Below, piece after piece: positions 1 through 11,762 of a DNA stretch of 64,000 bases. Under the pieces are notes generated by a model. It was not told the DNA's origin. It did not search any database and saw only the letters and a program-made list of their open reading frames with translations. The position numbers were made by a program, and so were the translations under genes. The stretch lies in NCBI GenBank assembly GCA_027422505.1, contig JAPQWV010001376.1, positions 28,742 through 92,741 of the forward strand. The letters are read 5' to 3'. The stretch comes from Craterostigma plantagineum. Its lineage: Eukaryota > Streptophyta > Magnoliopsida > Lamiales > Linderniaceae. The first letter of the stretch is position 1. Each line of letters begins with the position of its first letter.

Positions 1-3000
1 GAAATTGAACGAAATTTTCGAACCGAAAATATTTGCGGGTCGAAATCGATTACCTCTCTGAAACCACGTTCGTCGGACGGCTCGACGAATATGTCGCTCG
101 TTCTTCTCCAAAAGCTCGTCGACTTTGCGCGATTGAGTCAGCAACGGCCCCGAAAATTCCACCTTCTCCCCTCCATCCTCGCCGTAGGCCTAAAAAATTC
201 ACCGTCCTCAAATTATAAGCACACAAAATGTGTTCGATGAAATGACTAAGATAAATCGCAGCTTTTCGGTCGCTTCTTACCGGGCCGATTTTCTTGGCGA
301 AAGCTTCCTCCTTACGATAAAGAGCCATGGACAGCTCCTGAGAATGGTACTCCGAAGTATCGAACGATTCGAGGCGCTCCAATTGGCTCCATTGCCTAAG
401 CAACGAACGTCTGTGGGGAAATCGATCGTCTTTCACGTCCAATTTATCCCTCGAATTCTGTGAAGTTTCGGAAGGTTCCATGGCAATTAGGGTTCTCGAG
501 ATAGACCTGTTTATCGATCTCGAAAGCGCGTCGTTCGTCCTCGCCTTTGCCCAGGCGAAGCCGCTCGACCCCGAAACCTGCAGCGGGCCCACGTAATCTT
601 CGTCTCCTTGGGATGCGTTTTTCACGTGGGGCCGCGGGCCAAGTTTCGATCGGCTCTGTAATGGTGGGCTCTGTTTTCGTTCGCCGGCGCCTTCTGTTCT
701 TCTTGAATCGGCTGTACTAGGTTCTGCCGTGCCATGTAAAAATAAATAAGTTTATTCTGCGAAAAAAAGCGCATAATTTTTTTACGAAAAAGGCGGAATC
801 GAACTTTTACTTACCTGTTTTCTAATCGGCTTCCTCGTTTCGGGCCCACGAGATCTTACATTATGCCTTTTCCTGGAGATGGAAGAAAAAAAGCACGTCA
901 GATAAGGCCCGAAACGTAGAGTAAAGCCCGACCGCCCGTAAACATTTATTTACCTGCTAATGCCCTCCTGGTGATGTTTTATGTCGATCTCCTTGCTCGG
1001 CGGATACTTTGGCAAGCTCGACGGCTCGCACGCGAGCGGCTTCGTCTTGAAGTACTTTAAAAAAAATGTGGACGATTCGAGCGTAAAATTACGATCTTGC
1101 CCCACTTTACGAGTTACGTTTATTACAAAAAAAAAAAAAAACAAATACCTCGGAATTGAGGGCCGCAGTACAAGTGCCCCTCTTACACGGCTCTACGGAC
1201 AAAAGCGTCTCTATAATCCTAACGGTGGGCTCGGGCAAGTGCTCGAACGTCTCCCACAGAGTGTTTCATATGGATGGTGAGGCTTGAACAGAGTGGCGTG
1301 CGGAAGCTTCGTCTTCCTCCAGTATTCCTCGGGGGCGACCCGCAAAGCTTGAATATTTGTGCAACTGCTCGACCTATAATCAAGAATTCAATTACGCCGT
1401 TGAGATCATAAAAATAAAAGTGGGTAATGTCCCACATTGATTAATCAAAGCTCTCGATCTCAGGAATCTCCTTCTATTACCAATCAGTTTTAGGAAGATC
1501 CCATCGACTTCTAATACATGTCGAACGAAACATTCGAAGTTTAGGTAATAACGAGCGCGCTACCTCGGTTCTTCCCTGCAGGATGGGCTTGCCAGTCAAG
1601 AGCTCGGCGAGCAAGCAGCCGACGCTCCAAAGGTCGACCGAAGCGTTGTAGTCGGTCGACCCGAGCAAGAGCTCGGGCGGTCTGTACCATAAGGTGACGA
1701 CTCGACTAGTCAGAGGTTGTTGTCGTCTGTGGCTATTGGTGTAATAAGAAGAAGAGGGGCAGAAATTGGCGAGCCCAAAGTCGGCGACTTTGAGGACTCC
1801 GTGGTTGTCGACTAGGAGATTTGCGCCCTTTACGTCGCGATGCATCACCCCTCGGGAATGGCAGTGCTCGAGGCCCGACAACAGCTGTTTGACGTAGCAC
1901 TTGACCTGCGTAAGAAGACGAAAATGAAAGGGCTTTCTGTACATTAATGATCAGATTATGCTGAATGACCATTTCACCTAAAAGTTTAAGCTTGCAGAGA
2001 GCGTATCAATCAAATTTTATATATTATATTCTCAACATGTCTCCTCGCGTCTGTGCTAATTTCCTTAGTATGTAGCCATGTGTACTATTCTGAGACGAGC
2101 GGTCGTAAGGATTCGTACCAAAACCCTTTCTGGTCCGTACAACCTTTGGTATCATGTTCAAGTTCAATTAACACGAGAAATCTTACGTGGCGCCCTTTAT
2201 GTAGCATTGATCGGTGACACATCAGCATGTCATATCAGCATAAGAGGTGACAATCAAATCCATGTAAAGGTGTCAATCAATGTTATGTCACCTCGTATAC
2301 TGGTATGGCATGTTGATGTGTCACCTATCAACGCCACACAAGAGGTGCTCACGTAAGGTGAATATCATAAGATTTTTCTCGAATTAACTCTTAACAATTA
2401 AGCTTGTAGGGAGTATCATTTTAAAATTTTAGCATATTATTTTTCTAGCACGCCCTCATGTCTAGGCTGATTTCTTTACTAGCCTTAGAACAACGTGTAA
2501 TTTTCTTAAATGGATGGTCGTGAGGATTCGTACCCGATAATCTCTTTAGTCCCCGAGCTCATAAATCACTAAATGATCACTTCACTTAAAAGCTAAACTT
2601 ATAGGTACTCGTGTCATTTTTGAATTATCATATTTCAAACAGATCGGATAGATACATTGCAATCAAGAAAAGCTACTACAATTCACCTGAGATTGGGTGA
2701 AAGTGATCTCGGGCGAGGATATTAGTCCGGCGATATCGTGCTCCATGTACTCGAAGACGAGATAAATGGTGGACGAAGTTCTCGACGAAATTAGGCCGTC
2801 GAGCTTTACGACGTTAGGGTGGTCGAGCCTGCGGAGGATCGCTATCTCCCGGGCCATGAAGCGTACGCTCTCGGGCTCGTAGCTGTCGAACCGTACCTTT
2901 TTCAGGGCGACGATTCTGCCCGTGTCTAATTCCCGGGCCCGAAACACAGTGCTGTAAGTGCCCTGACCAATCTGTTGTTGTTCAATGGAGAAGAAAGAAA

Positions 3001-3486
3001 GAAAGAAAGAAAGAAAGAAGAAAATATGGTTGGTATTTATTGAAGGATATTTAAATTTGAAACGGATTATTATTTATGTTTTGAACTGTTTTGAAGAAAC
3101 CTTCTCTAGCTTTTCAAAGGAGTCGGCTTTGAGTGGGACCCAGCCGTGGACGGCCTCTCCGGCCACCGCGCTCAGCCACGCCGGCCACCCAGCCGCCACC
3201 GCCTCGCCCTCCGTGCACCTGCCCACGTTCCCAAACAGGCGAAAACTGGCGCTGGAGCTGGCCCGACCCGACCCGCCCAGGTCCGAACCCGTTTCGTAGC
3301 TGCTCGCTCCGCCGGCGCCGCTGCTGCTGTTAGTGCTGCCCCTCTTCTTTAGCTTCTTCAAGCTCGATTCGAGCTCGTCCAACAGCACGCCTCCGACTCG
3401 GATCCGACCCGAGCCGACGGAGTTGAGCCCGCCGGAGTGGTCCACGGCGGCCGGCGTCACCGACTTCGACGCCACGCACCCGCCAT
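1..3486 (-). CDS. CDK-like Ser/Thr protein kinase (At1g54610/IBS1-type family), 3' end outside window
   Basis: Eight exons read on the minus strand: 3486-3101, 2971-2687, 1905-1564, 1373-1149, 1054-954, 872-815, 723-281 and 189 to the window edge, all with GT-AG borders. The N-terminus is a Ser/Gly-rich plant extension that probably began MGGCVASK, a myristoylation-type start as in this family. The kinase domain follows: glycine loop GQGTYSTV, VAIK-type lysine in VALKK, catalytic loop HRDVKGANLL, DFGLA, and activation segment SRVVTLWYRPPELLLG. The C-terminal tail has the family blocks YPPSKEID and VEFSGPLL. No stop codon is reached before base 1. Several one-base gaps break the frame: at the start codon (about 3482), in exon 4 (about 1357, 1333 and 1270) and in exon 7 (about 633). 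I treat these as sequencing errors. Family members are putative signalling or transcription-linked kinases. The substrate cannot be read from sequence. Confidence 0.9.
2174..2381. mobile_element. Small foldback (inverted-repeat) transposon inside CDK intron 2
   Basis: Both ends carry CGAGAAA-type inverted termini (2174 and 2381). They are flanked by AATTAACA at 2166-2173 and AATTAACT at 2382-2389, a likely 8-bp target duplication with one mismatch. The inner arms 2207-2252 and 2283-2330 are near-complementary, for example GGTGACACATCA against TGATGTGTCACC. The right end (GTGCTCAC.TAAGGTGA) resembles the right end of the larger element at 27361-28478, so the two may be one family. It lies wholly within an intron and should not alter the protein. 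Confidence 0.7.
2987..3021. repeat. GAAA-type microsatellite in CDK intron 1
   Basis: An uninterrupted run of about seven GAAA units followed by GAAG/AAAA, located just after the splice acceptor side of exon 2 on the transcribed strand. Confidence 0.8.
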
Positions 3487-5684
3487 GAGAACGCAGACCG
3501 ACGAACGCCGAATCAGCAGAAAATCATATTTTCAGAAGAAAAAAAAAAGGAATTTCGAAAGAGTAAGCAGAGCCCAAGTGAATCGGCGTTGAATCTTTAA
3601 ACGGGGCGAGTTTAGTGTTCTTTATCTTCTTCGCCTTCCTCGGCTGAACTGAACCAAAAGAATCGAACTTTTAGCTTCTGAAAAATAGAGAATGATTAAT
3701 AGCAGAGACGACTTACGAGGGAAATGAGCAGTGAAATTACTTTCTACATAACAATGAGCACAGAAAACTGAAGCGAAATCAACGGAGGTGATTAGGCTAA
3801 ACTCCAATGCCCCTTGTTTTTGCTTTTTTTTTCTGCAAAAAAAAGGTCACTCTTTTATTACACAGTAGCTGTATATCACTGTGGAGCATTATTACACAGC
3901 ACTCATATTTGAATTGAAGTGTACAACTAGTCAATAACAAACGGCAGGGGAGATCTATCATCTACAGCGTAAGAAACCCAGGAAAGATTCGACGAAAAGA
4001 GCTTGGAATTCCATTTGACCTTTCACTGTTCTTGGACTTTAGTACTGCTTGAGAAGAAGGGTGTAAGTAAGGTAATTCCAAATATGAATAATATTTTTTG
4101 TGTCGTATGTATAGTACTATAAATTATAACAATATATGGCGACAGAGACAGAAGTGTGAGTGTGTAATAATGGGAAATGGATGAGAGCAATAATGAAAGG
4201 CGTGGACGATTGTGGATTCGATGGGAAACATAGTTGGTTGGGTTTCTGTTGATGACTAATTGAAATAGATTGGTAGGTAATTGAGGGACAGTAAATTGGT
4301 TTTGGTAGTATTATGTGATTAATATGAGTTACTGAGATTTGAGTGGATGATTTCAATTCAATTACCACATTCAATTACCACACCCTAATTTACTGATTAG
4401 AGAAAAAACTACACATAGATGCGCTATTTGGAGTCTCTTTATGATATGGTACACAATTATTTAACTTTATGGTATGTTATCAGAACTTATATAAAGCGCA
4501 CCAAAAGAAAAGCGAAAGTAGAAATAATCATTAGAAAGTGTAAGCAAAATTCATGAGTTGTTGCACTTTTTTCCAATGTGAATTGGCACTTATTTTCCTT
4601 TCGCTCCCTTTGTTCACTCTAATGCGTTTATGCCACCTATCATAATATATTTAAGTTATCATAATATTATTGCGTATTTTAATGGCCCCGAAGTTAGAGC
4701 ACATAGATTTTCGATAAAAGATCGTGCCGAAGATATACTATAGATAAAGAATGTATCCGTTACTAATTCTCAAATTTTGATCCCAATGACGATACAAAAA
4801 AAAATGTCTTAAGAATATTTCAGTGTAGATATCTTTCTATGTCAAGAAAGAAATTAAATAAATAAATCAGATCGATCTCAATAATGGCGAGTTGATTTCA
4901 GTTGAAGCTGCTTAATAAATGTGAGGTGAATACGTGTCTATAGTTCTGTACCTACCAAGTCATGGTGTTCGCTATCGATCGATAGAGAAATTGAAGATGA
5001 AGAATATGGATAATAATAGGTTTCCCTGAAAAGGATGAGTTGTACTACTATGGGGACCATCAAATTAATTTCTATTTCTACTCCAAAAATGTGACATTAA
5101 TACGAATATTTTCACCAAAAACATGGCTTATCATTATCAATTATGACAAACATGTAAAAATTCAAATAAAAAGAATCAACTGCCCGAGGAAAAAAAAATT
5201 AAAAAGCCTACTTGGCTAAATCATGCATGAACCAAGAGAAAAAACAATGAAAAGAATGACCCTTGAAAAATCATATCATTCAGTGATGAATTCACCATAT
5301 CAAATCTAACAGTCTCCCCAAAAGCTTAGTTCTTGGCCCCAATCCCACTTTAGGGTTTGGATATTAATAGGATAATTTAGAAATTTATAGGATTTTCGAT
5401 CACCATAAAATGCCAAACATGTCCAGGATTTGATTGTATAATCTGACCTGCTATTTTTCGGAGAATTTAAGGTTGACACATCTTCATCTTTGGTCTGAAA
5501 TCAAATCAAAACCTGCAATAGATCTGATACTAACGGAGAAAGTGTTTCTAACATCAAATACAAACCTAAGACATAGTTAGTCCTAAAGCATAGCTAGCAT
5601 AGCTACAGAAATTCAGACAAAAGGCAAATTAAAGCAGAGAGGCTGCTAATATGAATGTTTTGAATTTGTAGAACAATTGCAATA
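3487..5684. other. Intergenic: promoter side of the CDK gene and 3' flank of HDA5
   Basis: No reading frame here looks like a protein. The part next to 3486 should hold the 5' leader and promoter of the kinase gene. The part near 5685 holds the HDA5 3' untranslated region. The remainder is AT-rich with no clear terminal repeats or target duplications. Confidence 0.6.
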
Positions 5685-8600
5685 TCATAGAGGTTTGTTA
5701 GATGCTTCGTGAACGTAAGCAGAGGCTTCCTCTTCGGACATTTGTTTGCCTTCGACTAATCCCTTGATTATGGTTTTGGCGTACTCTTTAGAAGGGGGAT
5801 TAATGGAGGCTTTACCAGATTTGAAGCTATCAATAGCAGTAGTACTGCACCTAATTACATAATGAAATAATTACGCGAGCAACTACTAACGTTTTAAGAG
5901 AAGTACTGAGTCATTGGTATTTCGGGGAGAAGATATTATGAAAGCTTACGTCATTGTTAGAATTGGGATATCTCCTTCCTTCCCCAAGTAGACAACATTG
6001 TGATACCATCCCATCTGCATGAAACACAATCATAAAATATTGCAGTGACACACGAATGCTCGTTGTTTCCGCAGGTATGTGTATATCCGTAGTATATGAT
6101 GCCTAAAATAATACGTTTAGCTCAGATAAGCATTTATACCTGAACTAATTCCACGAAGATGCTTTTCTTGGTTTGTATGCTCTGTAATGTACTCAGGTCG
6201 AATAATGGACGACTCACGTTGCAGCTTGAAACATTCTCCTGTAACAACACATCATTAAACTGCTCCAACCTATAAAATAGGAAACAAGAGAGGAATTTCG
6301 AAGTCTCAAAATCTCCTAGTATTGAGGTTATATGTGTGCATATGGTAAACAATGATTAAAAGAAATATATGTACGTACGTAATCTTGTACAGGCACATGT
6401 GAGTTTTCTCATTCTCATCACTTTCAGGGTTAAGAAAAGCTACACCTCCAAGACCCCATGTAGCTGTACGATCACGACCAAAGAACAAACGATGTGGAAA
6501 TCCTTTCCAGATAATATCTTTGGGCACGGTCTTGTCCATGGAACCAACACATGGTTTTCTCATTTCATCTGTCTGCAATTTTTTTATTTGAAGAAAAACA
6601 ATTCTACAGATCATAAGGAGAAAAAAAAAGAAATAAGGCATTATATATGTAATCATTCTATTCCAGCTTCTTTTTGTTTACCTTACCACCTTCAATGTAG
6701 CAACGAAATCTTGATAAGTTCATGTTCGACCCATAAGTTGCATAGTATATGTAAACCTTTGAGAGCTCTGATCTCCATGAAGGTGAAGTTGCAGTGGATC
6801 CTAGACCAAAATTGAGTAAATATAAAAAAAATATTCATTAGGCTGACTTTTCGCCTTTTTTTTTAACTTAGATATGATATTTACTAGTTTTGTTTTTTTT
6901 TACCTTGACCATCATCATCGACCTTGAGCTTGGCAAGAGATTTGTCGATACTTAATACTTCTTGCAACTCAGTTGGAGATATTCCCTCACTGATCACCTT
7001 CTCTGGTGATTTAGATGACAATATTGGCCAATATGAACTTAGTTCTTTGCGTACCTAAGCATATATACAAGACAACCACTCGGTGAAATATTATGGAACC
7101 ATCGATGTTGCAAGAAAACTCAAGGTAATTTACTCATAAAATAAGATAAAATTGGAGCTTGAGAACCAAGTTCAGATTTTCACCTCTTTTATGACACGCC
7201 ATGTGGACTCAAATGGACGATCCTCCACAGGCTTGGCAATACACTTGTCATGTAACAGTACGTCAACACATGCCTTGACTGAGCTAGCTATTGATTCGAG
7301 ATTGTAACCTCCTTCAAGTGCCATAACAATCTTTCCTCCAGCAAATTTCATTAACTAGACAAGCGCAATAAGGATAAACAACATTGTTCGGTTTGACTCA
7401 GCTGAATAAACCAAAATTAGAAACAAAACAAGTTGAATAAAATGCTTACCTTGTGAAGCATAACAGAGTACCCATACGGACTAACACAACACCCCCCAAG
7501 TGGATCGCCTATGGCTGTTTCATCATAACCACAAGAAACAACCTCATTCATAACTTCTATTACTTGACATAAAAAAATAAAGATACTCCAAGCCCAAAGC
7601 ATGCCTACAGATTTTCAACAAAGAAACGCATAAATCTCATAGTGCTGCAGGGGCAAAGAAACTTGAAAAGGTCCATTCTCCAGAGCGAGAACATCATAAT
7701 GAAGAATACTTTCAAGCTAAGGCCAAAAGATCAATATCTTTACGTCGCAATTCTCAACTCACACTTCAAAAGTTTAAGTCTATATCATATAAAATCAGCT
7801 AACCTGCATCAAATCCAGCAGAGACAAATATAATATCGGGATTAAATTCTTCGGCGACAGGAATTAGGACATGGTCCCAAGCTGCAATATAATCACTGTC
7901 TCCACACCTTCCCTGAGGCCAAGGGACGTTAATGTTAAACCCAGCGCCGGGCCCGTCTCCAATCATTACATGTGAGGCGTCATCACTTGCGGGATAAAAA
8001 GTTCCATAGTCATACCTGTTGATAATTGAAAAGTCAGGAAAAAAATGCAAGTAAATTTAAAAAAAAATGTGAAAAGTTTATAGTGACAGACATAAACTCA
8101 TTCAATCTATTATAGTGTTTTTTTTTTTAAATTCATGTACCTACCTATGCACTGAGAAGAAGAGCACACGAGGATCTTTGTAAAACATGTGTTGGGTACC
8201 GTTTCCATGGTGCACATCCCAATCGACGATTAAGATTTTCTTTATACCCAACTCGCTCTGCAAGATAAAATGTAAAAAATTAAGTTAAGCTCAATATGAC
8301 AATTGCTACATGTGAGCGGCTTACAAAAAACAAAAAATCAGTACGCACTTTTCTTTCAATAAATAACTTGCAGCAACAGCAACGTTATTGTACAAGCAGA
8401 AACCCATTGGCTCGGTTTCTTCTGCATGATGACCAGGTGGCCTCACCACAGCAAATGCTGAGACCAATTCTCCTTTGGCAACTTTTTCTGCAGCCTAAAT
8501 TTGCAAAATTTTCTATTTTATTTTCTAATCATAATGCAGAAGAGGCGAGAATGATTTCAATAAAAACTATCTAAACCAAACAAAAACCAAAGTCTTGCAG

Positions 8601-9752
8601 AGAAACACCAACATAATTATCTTACAAAGCCATATCTTAGAAGTTAATGCAACGCTATATAGCGAATTCTAGGGGATCCACGCATGCGGCATGCACACAC
8701 AAATCTGATTCACATTTCTAATTAATCACAAAAAGCAATACCTCTATTAAAGAACCAGCTGCGAGATAGGCAGCCTTTGATGAGCCTTTGCTGAAATATA
8801 TGGAGTTAAACTTTGCAGCCATTCTAATTCTTTTCGATTCAGAATTTCCTGATATAATATTCTTAATCAAATTTATGTGATCTTTGCTGTGGACTAATGC
8901 CAACTGACTGTCTTCTGCTTCCTTTGCTTCCAAAATAACGCATCTGCAGTTTTCGAAATTTCAGATTGCAGTTCATTGTAGAGACCAAATCATGATATGT
9001 TTATACTTTCAGGAACCACGATGATATCAAATTTTAAGCACCAAAAAAAAAGGAAAGGTCATAGCGCTGTAGACCTGAAAATACTACATTTCTACCATAA
9101 TATCAGATTATCAGTCAAAATATTTTAATTCTTCAGATAGGCAGCAAGATCAAAACGTGGACATCCGAGACAAACGTCATAACACGATTCCAACTGTCAC
9201 TGTCTCATCGAGGCCAGGAATAAGTGGAACACAGGAAATAACAGAGTTCAAAAAAAAGTAAAGAGAAAACGAACGAAAATGAGAGATTTCTAACAATATG
9301 AACAAACAGTGCACCACAAGACCATTTTCTCTCGCCAATCTGAGTACACTCTAAGCATCAAAACAATTAGCTACGTTACCAATAGAAACAAGTTAAGCGG
9401 GAAAGACGGCAACAGATGAAACAAACACACAAAAACCACTATATCGAAGAAAGAAAAGAAAGTGAGAGGAAAAACACATTTCCAGGATACACTAAGCACG
9501 CACAAAGCAAAATCACTTAATAGAAGGGGAAGGGAAAAAAAAGGAAGAACACTTTTTGGCGAGGCCGGAAGTATTGAGCCTGTCCCAGATGACACGTATG
9601 CGATCTGGACACTCTGGATGATCGTAATCGCCGTCGTCGTCGCTGCAATTGGGCGCGTGGTGCTCACACATCCGTTCGTCGTATATCAAACCGACGCGCC
9701 GAACGGCGTCACTGATATCTTTCCCTCTATCTACTTCGCTTCTCGACTCCAT
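5685..9752 (-). CDS. HDA5: Class II RPD3-like histone deacetylase, HDA5 type
   Basis: Thirteen exons on the minus strand: 9752-9553, 8943-8742, 8494-8348, 8257-8145, 8015-7804, 7514-7450, 7354-7184, 7054-6904, 6800-6682, 6572-6379, 6269-6140, 6014-5950, 5850-5685. They give about 644 residues, close to Arabidopsis HDA5. The deacetylase domain shows RPPGHHAE, zinc-site [18 protein letters not shown] and a late ALEGGYNL. These motifs mark a Zn-dependent lysine deacetylase of histones or other proteins. The last five exons encode the extra C-terminal module of HDA5-type proteins, starting YYATYGSNM, which resembles the YxxYGSNL start of gamma-glutamylcyclotransferase-like folds. ATG 9752 opens the only long first exon and leads directly into [13 protein letters not shown]. 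The single oddity is the exon-3 donor (8348/8347), read as AAAAG then TGCG. One lost G would restore AG|GT, and the total length fits 645 codons. Confidence 0.95.
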
Positions 9753-9897
9753 TCTCCGATAGTTCCCAAATTCCCTTTCTGTCTTTTTTGTGGAGGGAGA
9801 CGACGCTTTGAATTGTTTTTGACTGCCAAATAACAGAAAAAGAGCTCGAGCTACAGAGAAATGGGAACTGAAACGTTCTTTTGGCTGATTTTTATTT

Positions 9898-10215
9898 GGG
9901 TAAATTATCATTCAGCCCCAAAAGTGATTAAAAATAGTTTCCAGGACCTTTACGAAAAAAATTTAGTTTAAAGGACCAACTTTTCGTAAAATTTAAAGAT
10001 AAGGACCAACTGTTAGAAAGTGTGTATGAATTGTTATCGGATGATCGTTTTCTGTTATTTTCATAACAATGTACTGTTATTGTGGGAACAATGAATTGTT
10101 ACTGCAGACCAATAAATTGTTACTGAATAATCGGGTCCTTAAAACTAATTTTTTTTCTGACAGGGCCTAAACAAAAATTTCAGACCCTGACAGAGGACTG
10201 AACAAAAATTTCCCC
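9898..10215. mobile_element. Mutator-like MITE upstream of HDA5
   Basis: A 318-bp element with a perfect 9-bp direct duplication TTTTTATTT on both sides (9889-9897 and 10216-10224). Its ends are inverted repeats: the left begins GGGTAAATTATCATTCAG and the right, read on the minus strand, begins GGGGAAATTTTTGTTCAG. A 9-bp duplication with long imperfect inverted ends is typical of Mutator-like elements. It sits about 145 bp upstream of the HDA5 start codon, in the likely promoter. Confidence 0.75.
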
Positions 10216-10291
10216 TTTTTATTTCAAATTAATTGGAGCCTATGAATAATCGAGGTACGAATTTTTTCTTGATTTCTCTAATTTCTTGTTA

Positions 10292-10797
10292 CAGCATCTC
10301 CAACCGGTACTTCATTTTTATGACAAAAATAAAGTACGTCTTTCCTTCAATCGGACTCTATATCTAACACTATGTGTGATTAGCAGACATACTTTAGAGT
10401 GGAGTACACACAATTTTTAACACAATAATTGTGTTAATTGTGTTGTACTTTTTATTTATTTATAATTTATTTAATGAAAAATATTTGAGTTATTTTAATT
10501 TGATATTCTTATAATAATAGAAATAAAAAATATTAATTTCATATTATTATTTATATTTTCGTTTTATTTTAATAAAATTATAATTAAATAATATACTAAG
10601 TTTATAATTTACTTAATTTTAAATATTAAATATTATAATATATGACTTTTTAATTTTATAATATAAAGTTTAATATAGGAATTTGATTTCTAGAGTAGTA
10701 AATAGAGTTAATGGGTTGGAGTGAAAATTAGTGTAGATAATAGAGTTTATGGGTTGGAGTAAAAGCACTGTAGCAGCTGTAATATTGTGCGGAATTA
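10292..10797. mobile_element. Tourist-like MITE, family A, copy 1 (right end lost)
   Basis: Preceded by TTA (10289-10291), it starts CAGCATCTCCAACCGGTACTTC and matches the element at 24489-25026 along its length, including AGTACACACAATTTT, GTGTTGTACTTT and AGCAGCTGTAATATTGTGC. The match stops at about 10790, where a member of a second family begins (10798). The terminal inverted repeat GTTGGAGATGCTC expected at its right end is missing, so the copy is truncated at the junction. Confidence 0.75.
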
Positions 10798-11431
10798 CCA
10801 TCTCCAACCGAACAACTCATTTTCAAACTCAAAATGCAGTAACTGTCACATCAAATAGTAATTATTCTCCAACCGTTAAACTTATTCTCAAACTCAAAAG
10901 AATATTCGAAATATTTTCTTATACACCAACTTTGATAACTTTTCAATTTTAACCACATATTTTACTTTTACAAATTAGACACATATATTTAAATTAGACA
11001 AAAGATTTAATAAAATCGCTTTTCAAAATAATTATTAGCCGACATCACTCTATAACGGACCTTTGAAATATAGAAAAGAGAACAGTAGTAACTTGAATAA
11101 ATAATTATTGTTAGTTTATCATATAATTAGTATACTAATAAAAAACTAAAATGAACAGTTTCTCAACAAATAACACAAAAGTAGTAAACAAGCGCACATG
11201 TGAAGTTTCGCTGCTGCTAGGTTAAAAAAGCCAAACACAGACTGCAAATCATTATTAATAAAAATGGTTCTGTTTGTGAGAGTTCAAAATTTGCATCAGT
11301 GAACAGTAGAACGCAAATTTGAGTTTCCGGAGAGAGAAATTCAAGTTATCTCATTTTGGTATCGGTATAGGTGTCCGTTGGAGGCAAATTTGCGTTTTGC
11401 GACGTAAAATGGGGATCGGGTGGAGTTGCTC
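10798..11431. mobile_element. Tourist-like MITE, family B, copy 1
   Basis: Begins CCATCTCCAACCGAACAACTC after TTA (10795-10797) and ends GGTGGAGTTGCTC followed by TAA (11432-11434). The left half matches 14619-15459 closely: ACTCATTTTCAAA.CTCAA, AAAATGCAGTA, TATTCTCCAACCG, CACATATTTTAC. A 3-bp TWA duplication is the usual mark of PIF/Harbinger-type MITEs. Confidence 0.7.
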
Positions 11432-11762
11432 TAAGTAACATGTTTTGACATACCATATTTTTATTTATTCGAGTAAATTTTTGAATTATTTGAGTGTATT
11501 ATAAGTAAGGCCTATAGCATGCCAATTGCTTCGATTAAGCATGATTTTTTTCCGTCGATTTTGAAGAAAATTTCGTATTGGTAAGAATTTCAGCTGCTAA
11601 TGACCCCCACGATAAATTAGAGATGAAATATGATATAGATTAAACCAAGGTCCATCTTCACCACACAAGAAAACAAGTTCTTAAAAAACCATTTACAACA
11701 TTCATTCTTAACTGCATAAGTCAGTTCCAGCAAATTAAAACCCAGAACCTATATATACAAAC

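Noticed and set aside
3074..3352. Several GC-rich plus-strand reading frames
   Set aside because: They lie opposite exon 1 of the CDK-like kinase, have low-complexity Pro/Arg/Ala composition, and show no family motif. They are antisense shadows.
4117..4374. An 85-codon minus-strand frame
   Set aside because: Composition is low-complexity (Ile/Ser/His/Pro), with no splice context, no good start and no similarity I can recognise.
9371..9911. Plus-strand frames near the HDA5 first exon
   Set aside because: They overlap the minus-strand first exon and leader of HDA5 and have no protein-like pattern.
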